Part shown: piece by piece, positions 47,265 to 58,928 of the stretch
Numbering within the stretch: position 1 is the first letter of the stretch
Layout: each line of letters starts with the position of its first letter
Source: Mytilus galloprovincialis
Lineage: Eukaryota > Mollusca > Bivalvia > Mytilida > Mytilidae
Reading direction: 5' to 3'
NCBI RefSeq assembly: GCF_965363235.1
Contig: NC_134847.1
Coordinates: 53,600,439 to 53,664,438, forward strand
DNA: 64,000 nucleotides
Notes under the pieces: generated by a model
Told to the model about the DNA's origin: nothing
Databases searched by the model: none
What the model saw: only the letters and a program-made list of their open reading frames with translations
Translations under genes and position numbers: made by a program

Positions 47265-47439
47265 CTGTTTACAAACAGGATAATACCCCATGTGTTGGTT
47301 AAAAACAGACTAAGACTGCACTTCATGTCGGGCGGAACCGACTCGTCTGTTATTTGTTATTGTTGTTGTGCAGACTACACGCTTTATAACCACGCAAGGG
47401 AGATAAACAATACGACGAATGACGCGTTTCGTACTGTAA

Positions 47440-48250
47440 TAAGTTAATACTTCAGTTTTATCATGTATATCTTTTATATAGTCATTTTATAAAATATACT
47501 GTTTGCTAAAGTATAAATTATTCAAAATAATAAGGATGTTCTTATCCCAAGCAGAAAACCCTAGCCTTATTTGGCACAACTTTTTTGAATTTTTGGTCAT
47601 CAGTGCTGTTCAACTTTGTACTTGTTTTGGCTTTCGAACTTTTGTATCTGGGCGTCACTGGTAAGTCTTGTGTGGACGAAACGCACTTCTGGCGTATTAC
47701 ATTTTAAACCTGGTGCCTTTTGTTAGCTATTATTCGTGTGTTTATTTGTCTAACTTGTTCTCCTATTTATTTGTATTGTAGTCCTGTAATGTTATGTTGT
47801 CATTTTAATGTTATATTTAACATTGCCATTAAAGCGGGAGGTTTGGCATACCACAAAACCAGGTTCAACCCACCTGTACCAAGTCAGGAATATGGCCATT
47901 GTTAATTAATAGTTCGTTTCTGTGTGTGTTACAGTTTAACGTTGTGTTTCTGTTGTGTCGTTTGTTTTCTCTTATATTTGAGTGTGAATTCACATTACTA
48001 TAAGACGTGTCACGGTACTTTTCTATCCCAAATTAATGTATTTAGTTTTGATGTTATATTTGTTATTCTCATCGGATTTTGTCGAATGCTTAGTTCGTTT
48101 CAGTGTGTGTTACAATTTAATGTTTTGTCGTTGTTCTCCTCTTATTTTTAATGCGTTTCCCTCAGTTTTAGTTTGTAACCCGGATTTGTTTTTTTTTCTA
48201 TCGATTTATGAGTTTCGAACAGCGATATACTACTGCCTTTATTTCGATTA
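47440..48250 (+). repeat. Composite dispersed repeat, copy 2
   Basis: Fuller partner of 34295-34930, continuing with AGACGTGTCACGGTACTTTT, AAATTAATGTATTTAGTTTT, and TATCGATTTATGAGTTTCGA. The second half recurs at 51845-52150. Open frames within it are incidental. Confidence 0.65.
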
Positions 48251-49329
48251 TTTGACATTAGTCAATAATATTTTTCAAAAATAAATTCCAACTTGTTATT
48301 CATTTAAAGAGACGATATGTTCACTATTGCGAAAAACGCCACGGGGGCATACTCGCAATAATTTAAACTCGCATTTTTTTTTAAAATGAATGAAACAGGA
48401 TTTTTCACAATATCGCACAATAAATGCATCCAATAACCTCAGAATTTACAGTAAATACATAATAAAAAGTAAAATCACAAAAATACTGAACTTAGAGGAA
48501 AATCTAATCGGAAAGTTCATAATCACATGCCAAAATCAAATAACAAAACACATCAAAAACGAATAGAAAAGAACTATCATATTCCTGAATTGGTACAGGC
48601 ATGTTCAAATGTAGAAAATGGTGATTAAACCTGGTTTTATAGCGCTAACCCTCTCACTTTGATGACAGTCTCATCAAATTCCGTTATATTTACAATGATA
48701 AAATAGTACATTTTGACATATAACCACAGAATAATAACGATTAACTAAAATTGATTTAGGACAGAACACAAACACATTATGAATTCTATGTCTGTCGCAC
48801 GAATGTATCAACGAAACAAAAAGTAATGTCACATGTAAATTGCTAAAACTTGGATATGAATCAAGATAAGTTTCTGATTATGTTATTTGATTTATTTAAT
48901 AGCAATTACAAGAATATTAATATAGAATTGTTAGTCATTGTGAAACTAACTGCACTTTCTAACTATGTCGGCCTTTTTCCCAAATCAAACTGTAAAACAA
49001 AAAATCCTGTGCAAAAAACATACGAATAGAAAAAAAATCACAACTTCAAACGATAAGACAAAAAACAATATACGATCAGAATTTATATAATAAATAAGAC
49101 TTCATAACTAAACACATGAACGGTCGATAAACAAATACCGAGACACGTCTTATAGCAACGCAAATTCACACTCGGCAAAACAGTCATATTCGGGATTAGA
49201 TCACGTTCGATAACGACGTAAATGGTAAACCACAATCTACGACGTTGAAAACATGTTCTTAGTTAGTTAAAAACAGTACTGACTTAACCAGCATAAGAGA
49301 TATACACTTTCCAACGTATTCTGTATTCA
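48251..49329. repeat. Dispersed repeats in reversed orientation
   Basis: 48440-48680 is a reversed copy of the 9010-9215 family (AAAATCACAAAAATACTGAA, GAATTGGTACAGGCATGTTC, AAACCTGGTTTTATAGCGCT). 49130-49180 is a reversed piece of the composite repeat (GAGACACGTCTTATAGCAAC). 49190-49330 has coding-like pieces of unknown origin ahead of the Penelope-like fragment. Confidence 0.5.
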
Positions 49330-49950
49330 AGAACATGCAACAACTACAGACTTGTTAGAACGTCACCAGTGTCTTAGCAGAAACTTGATGAACAAGGAGT
49401 ATGTCATACAATGTCATCGTCTCTTTTTTTTTAAGTTAATCGAATGACTTTGTTGATAAATATTCCGTTTCAACTTCACAAATAATACACGATGGTCTTG
49501 AAGTATAGAATATGGATACTGATGTTGTTTGTCATCTTAATAATGTGTTGGAGTATTCTTTCGTTTGTCCTTTTGAATATTACTATACTGTTTCGTCTGT
49601 CTTTTTGATGAGATCCATTTGACGTGGCTCAATACTTATACATCCAGTCATTGTGTTATTGTTCTCTGATGTTTTTCTATTCTTGTCTTTCATTTTTTAC
49701 AGTATGCTTTTCTGTAGTGCTTGTTGTGTTTTTTGGTAACTTATAACGTGGCTTCGTACTTGTACATCTTGTTATTTTTGTGTCAAATTCTGTAATTTTG
49801 TCTTTCGTTGGTTTGCTATTGTGTATTGTCTAGGTGCCTTTTTGTGTTATTATTTGCTTGTAACGATACATTAATTATACATACCGTCATTGTGTTATTG
49901 CGTCATGGTAAATATTATACAATTACTGTTTTTTTTGATGAGGTAAATAT
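49330..49950 (+). mobile_element. Penelope-like retroelement fossil, 3' part
   Basis: A frame including LLERHQCLSRNLMNKEYVIQ is followed by a block matching DLVDEYSVPTSQIIEDG of the 35060-35820 copy and then by shared 3' sequence (TTTGACGTGGCTC, TTGTGTTATTGTTCT). An old, broken and incomplete fossil. Confidence 0.6.
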
Positions 49951-50039
49951 GCGGTTTTATTTATTTTTGAAAAACTGATATAGTGAATATCAGTTTTTCA
50001 AAAGTCAATAAAACTGTATTCAATGAAAAAGGGGGAGGG

Positions 50040-50225
50040 GGTAAGGAGGGGTCCTGATTCCGTAATCCCGGGCTTAAAAACACGAAATCCCGAGGTCCGA
50101 ATTAAAATAATTTATAAATCCCGACATCCCGAAATTTGAAAAAAGAATTCCCGGATCCCGAAAGGGTCAATCCCGAAATCCCGAGCTTAAAAACACCCGA
50201 TCCCGGAGTCCCGATAAAGGTCCTA
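50040..50225. repeat. Degenerate CCCGAAATCCCGA short-motif repeat
   Basis: Irregular repeats of ATCCCGAAATCCCGAGCTTA with AAAAACAC interspersed. A small reversed relative (TTTTTAAGCCCGGGATTTCG) lies at about 28176-28200 inside the TTAA element. Confidence 0.7.
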
Positions 50226-50383
50226 TCCCCCCTCTTTAATGACAAATATTTATCTAAACCAATTGTACATCAAATATTTTACCATAACGTTACATGTAAA
50301 AGCGCATGACGTTTAGCGCGGTGAATAACACTTTCCTCAAGGTGAATATGCTTTTTTGTTTAAAATCCAATTCATATAGAAAA

Positions 50384-50455
50384 ACCTACTAAAATAATAC
50401 TAATATGGAATAATTGTACATAACCTACTAAAATAATACTAATATGGAATAATGT
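50384..50455. repeat. Two tandem copies of an about 39-bp unit
   Basis: CCTACTAAAATAATACTAAT followed by ATGGAATAAT occurs twice, identical over 30 bases, with the first copy ending in TGTACATAA. Confidence 0.8.
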
Positions 50456-50564
50456 ATATATCTGTTTAGTTTTTAGGGGTGAAGATAACATTGACTGCTG
50501 TACTCCTAACCTAACATTTTTTTTTTGCTTGAACATCGTTGTCAAAATAATGGGATTTTAATAC

Positions 50565-50775
50565 GACTGGCAAACAATTGAGAGGTTTAGCTAGCTATAA
50601 AACCAGGTTTAATCCACCGGTTTCTTCATAAGGAAACGCATGTTTTAAGTCAGGAAAATGACAGTTATTGTGCATTTGATTAATGTGTTTGACCTTTTGA
50701 TTTTGCCATTTGATTAGTGACTTTCCGTTTTGAATTCCCCTTAGAGTTCAGTATTTTTGTGATTTTACTATTTTC
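50565..50775 (+). repeat. Dispersed mussel repeat (9010 family)
   Basis: TTGAGAGGTTTAGCTAGC, AAAACCAGGTTTAATCCACC, GACTTTCCGTTTTGAATTCC and TTCAGTATTTTTGTGATTTT in the usual order. Confidence 0.6.
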
Positions 50776-51612
50776 TAGAGAGATTAAATCTTATCAATTT
50801 TTATATTATAATTTTGATATTTTTGCTTTTTCTTGAAATTTAAAAAAAAGGTATTGAATATTGTTTATTATTTGCTTTTTGTGGTTCCGGCTGGATGCAT
50901 CGTTTAAAAGTCTGCATGCATTTGTTTTGTCCTTCCCATTGTCATTTTCTATGTTGACTTTTAAATCTTTTCCACTCATCATTAGCCTATGACAGGTAAT
51001 TGCGAAAACAAATTATGGTTTGTGGTAAGACAATGATTTCGTCAACATTATAATTCAATGTTGATGCATTCTCCGAAACGTCAAACACTGCTTTCCCATT
51101 GTTAATGACTTGCGATTAAGAATATTGACTCATTGTCAACTGTAATAGACAAGTTATGTGCAGAAAGTAAAGGGGCAAATGATTCTATAGCCGCAGCCAG
51201 TGAACCCGTTTGTCTATGATGTTTTGCTCTCATCCTTGATACAATAATTAGTTGGGATATGATCGAACCTTTTCCCAGACTCGTCAGCATTCTAGAAGAC
51301 GTTTTGCCTTATTCATTAAACTCTCTAGTACGATTTTCAGAATAGAATGAAACCCATTAAAATGCTGAATCTAGTGTTTCGAGCATAAATTTTGTAATCA
51401 AGGTACTGAGAAAAGTTTTATGGCCATATGCCATTGTGTTAAACTAGTTTCAGTTACATGTTTCAACAAGTCACTGAAGTTAATTGATCAATCCTCTTAT
51501 TCGTCGTTGATCTTGTTGTTACAACAAAATGAGACAATACAGAGAAAAAGTGAACTCGAAAATGATTTTATTTTCTCAGAGAACGAAAAACTTATCATTG
51601 AAGACAAATCTT
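50776..51612. other. 3' flank of the secreted peptide gene
   Basis: No gene supported. A 62-codon open frame at 51102-51290 on the minus strand looks moderately protein-like but lacks any motif. This side would hold the 3' UTR of the peptide gene. Confidence 0.35.
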
Positions 51613-53792
51613 TTATCCGAAGATGCTGATTCTGAAAAAAGAAGAAAACAGTATCAAATTATTAAATAGCTGAAGATAGACAACATATTGTTTCATATGT
51701 GTTGTATCAATGCTAACAATATTGAAATTTGCATTATTCATCTTATTATAATCTAAAAAAATAACTGAAGGTTTTGAAAAAGGCAATGGTCGACAATACA
51801 TTGTTATCTGAGTGATATATTTAGCTAGACTTGTCTGATTTCTTTATATGTCGTACATTTTAAGTTGTGTCGTTTGTTTTCTCTTATATTTGATTGTGAA
51901 TTCGCATTGCTATAAGACGTGTCACGGTACTTTTCTATCCCAAATTCATGTATTTAGTTTTGATGTTATATTTGTTATTATCATCGGATTTTGTCTAATT
52001 CTTAGTTCGTTTCTGGGTGTGTTACATTTTAATGTTGTGTCGTTGTTCTCTTATATTTAATGCGTTTTCCTCAGTTTAAGTTTGTAACCCGGATTTTTTT
52101 TTCTATCGATTTATGAGTTTCGAATAGCGATAGTATACTGTTGCCTTTTTTAAAGTTAGAAATGTTCCATTATTTTATCATCATTATGAAGGCACATCTC
52201 ATCGAATGCTCACAAAGTCCAATATTTTACATTGCTATTGAAGAGTCTTATTAAAAATATTCACATTTTAAACATATATATTCTTTTGAGGTTTATGTTG
52301 TTGATCTTTGGTTTCTATTTTGTGTACTATTGATTTTCTTTTGATCTATTTTTTCTATGGCTTCGTCAAGTTTATTTTAGACTTAAGCACTTGAATGTGC
52401 CTTTGATATATTTTGCCTTGCTTCTTAAACTTTTCTCATCTTCACTTATCATTGCATTTGGAAAGCAATCATTGAAGCAAACTATTATATACAACCCAAA
52501 ATATGGAAGACGTTAGAGCATAGCAACAGAGCTTCTATAAACAAATGTTCCTCCAAAAATTATAATGATTATTTTACTTACAGTCCACAAGCGGCTACGC
52601 ATAGTGGGGCCGATAGTCCCATTGTCTCTAGAGCAGTGGCACTAGCACAAACAATTGAGCATGAGGCTCCAGATAATTCCTTTCCATGGCCGAGGATAAA
52701 GTCCTTCACTTTGGTGTAAGCTTCATGAACTGGACAAAATAAAATCAATGAATAATTAAATCTCTATCAAATTATAAGGGTCTAATTAGTCTACTACTGT
52801 AATCACTAGCCAGTCACCACTGACACCGCTCGTTCTGGTGCACCTGACTCTAATCTTAATGACTATGATTGTCAGTTTTCCTATCGAAGGTCGGTGGTTA
52901 TCTCCGGGCACTCAGGCTTCCCCTACCAATTAAAACTGGCCTCCACGAAATGGCCTAAATGTGGTGCTTAAAAGTAGCGTTAAAACACCAACAATCAATC
53001 AAATTATAAAACTATATTTTTTCATATTTTAAATTTGAAAGCATGTAGACGAGCTGAAACACAACTCTTAGAAATCAAATAAGTCTTAATATATTAGTGC
53101 ATGAAGTGTTCGGTAATGTGTTTTGTTATGCGACAGATCCTTATAAACGTTTAGATTATTAAAGTCAAAGTTCAAGGTTACAACACCACTTCACAGACCG
53201 TATGACAGGTATCATAAGGACTGTTTTAGGTCCATTAATTGATTTCAAAATTTGAAAGTTAACAAAAATCTACAGAATTATACCCCTCACATACTGACAG
53301 ATATCACTATTTTAAATTTTTGATTGTTCGTAAACAATTTGCATTTTGTATTCAAACTACTTGAATATAAAGTACAAAACTGCAAAAAAAAATAAATCTT
53401 CCAAAATACATACTGAAACTGAGAAAATATTATTACGGTGAACGAAATACTACAGATCTTTTTCCACGAGTTCAGCTCTAAAACACCTTAAATGTTCAAA
53501 GTTCATCACTTCTAGATAACGCTTTGAGAGTTAGAGATACGCATTAAAATTATTCCTCTAAAACTTCTGCTACTAAGCATATGTAAGCATCAGATAATCA
53601 ACTATTAAATCTAAATGAAATATTTCCAGAATAAAGATAAAAATAAAAAATTCGTCCTTTATAATGACATTTACCTGACAATCGTTCCTCGTGGGATAAC
53701 GTGTTGTATGCCTCCTGGTATTGTTTGGCTTCCTGTAAGCTTGCAGACAGGATGAATGGTAGGAGTGCAAGAAAAACGATTGCTACTTTCAT
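51613..53792 (-). CDS. Small secreted peptide with CxxxC...CxxxC pattern, three coding exons
   Basis: Coding exons on the minus strand are 53675-53792, 52582-52729 and 51613-51631. Splice signals are canonical (CAG/GTAAAT, GTCCAG/GTAAGT, and a strong CTTCTTTTTTCAG before the last exon), and the phases agree, giving 94 residues. Residues 1-18 (MKVAIVFLALLPFILSAS) are a clear signal peptide. The mature part is first charged and helix-like, then carries four cysteines at 63, 67, 83 and 87 (SCSIVCASATAL, then APLCVAACG) and ends LISIFG. Two CxxxC pairs 15 residues apart are the pattern of helical hairpins held by two disulfides, which suggests an extracellular effector such as an antimicrobial or signalling peptide; that is inference. 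The last coding exon is only 19 nt, so its choice is the weakest step. A 5' UTR acceptor lies at 53822-53824. I do not recognise the family. Confidence 0.6.
51845..52150 (+). repeat. Dispersed repeat within intron 2 of the peptide gene
   Basis: Matches the second half of 47440-48250: AAGTTGTGTCGTTTGTTTTC, AGACGTGTCACGGTACTTTT, ATCGATTTATGAGTTTCG. Its incidental open frame is not a gene. Confidence 0.65.
52795..53000 (+). repeat. SINE-like dispersed repeat in intron 1 of the peptide gene
   Basis: The segment has AGCCAGTCACCACTGACACC, GGTGGTTATCTCCGGGCACT, CAGGCTTCCCCTACCAATTA and ends AAAAGTAGCGTTAAAACACC, followed by an AATC-type tail. I recognise the CTCCGGGCACTC core followed by a GTTAAA end from abundant molluscan short repeats. 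No RNA polymerase III boxes could be confirmed. Confidence 0.5.
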
Positions 53793-53964
53793 GATTGAAG
53801 ACTTGGTATTATGCTGTAGTGCTGATAAAAAAAAAGAACAAAATAGAAGGCAATCCAATTAATTTCGAACATTACTGCCACTAAAGTTAATTATAAAATA
53901 AAAGACAAATTTAAGCTTCATGTTTACAGCAATTTTAACGAAATTAGACACCATTGGGGAAACT

Positions 53965-54160
53965 GGATACTAAAAGAGGGACGAAAGATTTCAGACGGAG
54001 AGTCAAACTCATAGATAGAAAATAAACTGACAACGCCATGGCTAGAAATAAAAAGACAAACAGACAAATAATAATACAGAAGACACAACATAGAAAACTA
54101 AAGACTAAGCAACACGAACTCCACCAAAAACTGGGGGTGATCTCAGGGTGTAATACAAAT
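53965..54160 (+). repeat. Dispersed mussel repeat (ACAACGCCATGGCTA family)
   Basis: TAAAAGAGGGACGAAAGATT, CTGACAACGCCATGGCTAG, AAGACACAACATAGAAAACT and CACGAACTCCACCAAAAAC, colinear with 14790-14996. Confidence 0.65.
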
Positions 54161-55884
54161 ATACAATACTAGTTCCAGTGTTAACAGCGCGTTTGTTGGG
54201 CTACACAGGAACTAAAAAAGCATTTAAGGCTTTTATAAATACATTGAAATGTATGTGTTTATAAGATTTCAAACCTCCCCTTATGAAGAAACACTGTTAA
54301 AAAGAAGTCCGATTCTGATGTAAGAACATGTCCGTGAAGTTACTTGACAAAATGATCATCATAGGTTACACTATTATACCGCATTTAAATTAACGCTGCA
54401 ATCCTTTTTAAGAATTCTAAGTAAATATTAAAAAAACAAATTTCCTTGAAAATATAAAGATTCTACATAGCAGGAATAAAATTGACAAGATAATTTGTTT
54501 CCTGATAGCAATATACAATGTTATCCCCCCTTTTATAACAAACTTAAAATATTACTTTCTTTAAACCGATACACTGTCCTTTATAAAAAAAAAAGTAAAA
54601 GTAGCAAATAAATGTTGATTATAAAAGACAAAATGTATAAGTAGACTATACTAAGTAATGACAACATATACATATATGCTTACTTTTTTAAATATCAAAT
54701 ATGAAATAATACATTCCATTTTGTTGATTTTTAAATTTTCGAAGCACATTCCTGTATAAATCATCATCACAAAGTGAATTTCTCCATGCAGTGAAACGAA
54801 AAAGACAAAAAAGCAAGAAAGGGAGAAATAGAATGATACGAAGAAAGAATAAGAACATACACATTTGCACTAGCAGTAAGAAAGAATAAAATGTATCCTT
54901 AATTGTAGAAACAAATTATAAAATGTTATTTTTATACGAGACTGAAACACTGTAATTCCTTACCCTTGGCTCAGATGTCTATGGAAACAATGACACACAA
55001 CGGCGCCTAAGAGATTTTATAGCAATAAATGTAGGTCAGCAGATTGTATTATCAGAAAAGCATGAATTCAAACTTATATACTAGACGACAAAAGCAACAC
55101 TCCAAAGTTCAGCATGTTACATATATAATTAAGTATAACAATATTTGTGTTTGATAGGAAACATTTATTTTTAGATAGATTTATTAATCAGACAACCCTC
55201 TTACTTTTTTGTTCAACCTTTTGTAATTGTGTCTAATATGTTTAATGCTCAATGTCAATAACTTTGAATAGCTAGCTGCAAGCATTGGGGTTTGACTTTC
55301 GGAATAAAAAGTTACTCGAAACAGGTTGTGCAAGTATATAGACAGGTTTAACCCCAACAATCGAGCAGTAAAAAGAATATACTATTGAGAAAATCAAAAC
55401 TAACAACACTATAAGAAATGAAAAAATTATATCACAATCAAATGCTTGTCCTTTTGAGTAAATAATGGATACACTAATCCCTACTTTTATTTGCAGACTA
55501 TTTTGCTACTGGTGCTTATGATAATTATGAAATTCTCTCCTGTTTTTTTTTTTAATGAGAGTGGCGTTGTTGTTCAAATAACGGTGTAAATCTTTGTATT
55601 TGGTTGCAAAAATCTACAAATTTATGTATCGTTTCATTTGTTTATTAGTATAGATATCCGACTGTACGCACTGAACAGATAAAACATGGAACAAATTCAA
55701 GTTTGTTATGTAGGACGCAATACTATATATCGTTGGATTGAGAAAAGAGTTAAACTTCCCACAATTCGCGTACCTTATAATAGCATTACATACAGTGTAG
55801 GATAGAACTTAAATCGTGATTCGCCCACTAAACCTTGTCTATGATAAATATTGCATTAGTGCAAATTAAAAAGTTACCAAACCT
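54161..55884. other. Upstream region of the peptide gene, no other feature
   Basis: AT-rich sequence. The promoter and any non-coding first exon of the peptide gene should lie here but no signal is decisive. Short minus-strand open frames are F/L/I-rich and not called. Confidence 0.35.
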
Positions 55885-56010
55885 GTTATATAAATTACAC
55901 TAGAACACACCGTACGGTGACCCATAGTTGTTAATCTCTGTGTCATTTTGGTCTCTTGTGGAGAGTTGTCTCAACGTGGCAATCATACCACATCTTCTTT
56001 TTTTTTTGTA
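55885..56010 (-). repeat. Dispersed mussel repeat (GTGCCAATGAGAC family)
   Basis: Reversed, the segment reads AAGATGTGGTATGATTGCCA, GACAACTCTCCACAAGAGAC, CAGAGATTAACAACTATGGG and CACCGTACGGTGTGTTCTAG. Related pieces are at 868-930 and 11625-11680. The CACCGTACGGTG core is a 12-bp palindrome. Confidence 0.6.
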
Positions 56011-56226
56011 ATCAATGAATTCTGTAAAAGATTTAATGATTGTAGAATTTCAGAAAAGGTGATTGGAGAATTTCAGAAAAGGTATCAAAAGTTCACATGA
56101 ATAATTTATAATTTTAGTGCTTATCTGTATATTATGAACATTCATTACTCGATATAAATGAAGTGTATTTACTTTCAATTCTAAGTTTACTAATCGATCC
56201 ATGGTGGTCATTGATATAGTATACAG

Positions 56227-57195
56227 ACCCTCTCTATTTGATAAACTCTGTGACCGCCTTGGATAGTAAACTTGAAAATGATAGCAGATAAAATTCTGAA
56301 AATACACTTTATTCGTAGTATATATGTATGTTCAAAGTATACAGAAAAACGCAAACCGGAAGTCTAATCTGACTTAAAATTTCATCCAATGACGGGACAA
56401 TATCCGGATGCCTTTTTTCTCGTTTTTCTCCCAAAATAACTCAATCTGAATAATCATATGAATGGATGACAAATGCGACTATGCACTGTACCTATAGGAC
56501 ACATAGGCGTGTTGATTAATTTATTGTGGAAAGAAGAGAAGCGACACACAAAAAGAGGTCTTCTCGTTTAATAGTATAGATAGTATAGATAATCACTTAA
56601 TGCGAAACACAAACGAATTTTGGTTAGAGCAAATTCAGAGACAAAACAAACTTAAGAAAAACTCAACAATCATTATAAACATGTAAAAACAGTTAATAGT
56701 GGTCATCTTTTCTCAGTTCCAAAGACACTTTTATAAAAGAAACAACTGTTGTTATATCATTTAATGTTGGTGAATTTAGTATACATGGTATACTAGTTAC
56801 TAATATCCCCAGTAGTCAACTGTGTTGACATGAGTAATCATTGACATGGTCGTATTATCAATTTATAATTTTGGAAATACTAAAGCTTTTTCTACCTCAA
56901 GAATAGATTACCTTAGCTGTATTGGCAAAACTATCAGGAATTTTGGTCCTCAATGCTCTTCAACTTCGTAGTTTATTTGGCGTTTTGAATTTTTTTGGTT
57001 ACGAGTATCACCGATGAGCCTTTTGTAGACGAAACGCGCGTCTGGCGCAAATATAAAATTTCAATCCTGGTATCAATGATGAGTAATAATATATTAAGGT
57101 TAGTTGTTTTAAAAACAAATTTTACATTGAATTATTTAACAGGTCAAAACACATTGACGTAATTTTCATGTTTTGTTTATTTAAAATTTTTGTAT
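56227..57195 (+). repeat. Direct duplication, copy 1 (about 965 bp)
   Basis: Runs from CCCTCTCTATTTGATAAACT to TTTTGTATTTTCCTCAT and matches 58929-59890 with roughly 98 percent identity by eye. It contains a CGCG-type repeat at 56930-57090 (GACGAAACGCGCGTCTGGCG). No coding capacity is supported. The spacer between the copies is about 1.7 kb. Confidence 0.85.
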
Positions 57196-57239
57196 TTTCC
57201 TCATCCACGGTGGGTATGGTTGTCCTGCGAGAGAACGTT

Positions 57240-57645
57240 CTGTGCTGGTGATTCGGTCCTGACGGGTGCTGGTGATCAATGAAAAAATGTAAACAAAGAC
57301 GAAAATGATGATTTTTGACGTTTTCACTCATAAAAAATGGAAGAAAACAGTTGAGATTTTTCAACTTTGTTTCTTATGGGTTCATATGTAAACCATTAAA
57401 AACTTGACTCTCTAAACTGTTTCAGTAAGCGTAACACAAAAATGCTCATTTTCAGAAAATCTAGCACTGAAAAAATAAAACAAAAATGCTCATAGAGTCC
57501 GCTTTCTACACCGCAATCCACACGACAAAACTATTTTGTGAAAAAAACATTGCAATTTATTAAAATTTAGCATTTTCTCAATTTATTAATGTCCTGATAC
57601 TGTGCTGGTGGGTCCTGATACGGTGCTGGTGATTTCGGATAAGAA
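57240..57645. repeat. Scattered CCTGATACTGTGCTGGTG repeats
   Basis: GTGCTGGTG with GGTCCTGA occurs twice near 57243-57275 and twice more, in tighter tandem, near 57591-57635. On the minus strand the tandem encodes STVSGPTSTVSG, but no gene is supported. Confidence 0.5.
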
Positions 57646-58440
57646 GTTGGTCATATTTGAAACAAATGTTACAAAATCAATAAAATTGGGCAGATAATTG
57701 TTGTCAATAGAATCTATGACTCCTATTTTAGCTCTTGTGCATCCATTTGGCTGTTTAATGTGTGTTTTCAAATGATCGTAACTTGTATTACATAATTACA
57801 TAAAAGGGCAACATCTGTCGTCCAATATCAGATAACAATATATAGTATCTAAAATAAGAATAGTTTTATTAAGATATTAAATGCCCCTTACATTGATGCT
57901 TCAACAATGATCAAAGCCCATGCCGCATAGACATGTTTGTTAGCGCTCCGAATACCCCTCCCCACTTCCACCCAACCAACCCTCCTCATTTCCTCCTTCA
58001 TTGTTACAGTGGTGTACCAACACAACAATTTATCACATAAAATAATAACACAAAGACACACATTATTGAACAACGAATGCTCGCAGATACTGAAAGCTAG
58101 TTCAAAGCCGCATTTTCAACTAATAGATAAACCATGTTCTCATATACAAAAATCCTAATCGTGTCGATTAAAAAAGTCTTAAAACTTAAGTTCACATTTT
58201 AATGTTTGATGAAGGCAGAACTTTAAAAGTGTGCAGTGAATTTTGTGCTCACAACAGTTATTGTCATTATTATGTTTACATAAGACTTATAAAGGAATTA
58301 AGAATGTACCAAGAAATATTTTACAGTTCAATTTAATGATCATGAATGGAAGGAAAAGGTACGGAAGTTTACATAGGACAAAAAGAAATTGATAGTATTT
58401 TTTGGCGAAAGACTTAAACGCTTCTTTGCATTATATAGTA

Positions 58441-58718
58441 CAGCTCTTCTATAAAAGCATGCAAAAAAAAAAACTTTGATTGACTTGCTTGCTATGTTTG
58501 CTTGGATGTTTTCAAACAATAGGTAGGCGGAGTTTCAATACATACTGGGATTTGATTAGACAAATACAAACTGACAGGAATTGAAGTTAATGTTTATTGT
58601 CAAAACAAATTCTAGTATATAGTAAACAGACTACTTACCTGTCGTTTACAAACATCCAAACAATCATAGCAAGCAATTTTATCAATGGTTTGCTTTGCAT
58701 ATATTAATAGAAGAGCTG
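58441..58718. mobile_element. 278-bp MITE with long inverted ends and TA target duplication
   Basis: The ends are CAGCTCTTCTATAAAAGCAT and, reversed, CAGCTCTTCTATTAATATAT. Similarity continues inward for about 80 bp (GCTTGCTATG, TTGGATGTTT). TA dinucleotides flank both sides (58439-58440, 58719-58720). A TA duplication with CAG termini is typical of Tc1/mariner-type elements. No coding capacity, so a non-autonomous copy. Confidence 0.75.
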
Positions 58719-58928
58719 TAAATTCTAAAAAAAAAAATTCTTGTTGTCGTAGATGGTTAAATCCTCAACAAAATCTCAATAACTTTGTTGGAACGAATAA
58801 AGGTTTTAAATCAAATTTTCGTGGACTTTTTAGCTTCCACCCTGACGAGGCATGCTAGCTGTTCGTATGCTGTTGCACCTGACGCACGGAAACTTTCACA
58901 TTTCCATCTTCTTTTCTGAAATATTTTA

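Noticed and set aside
54688-54870. Short hydrophobic minus-strand ORF upstream of the peptide gene
   Set aside because: F/L/I-rich product of AT-rich DNA; no link to the peptide gene.
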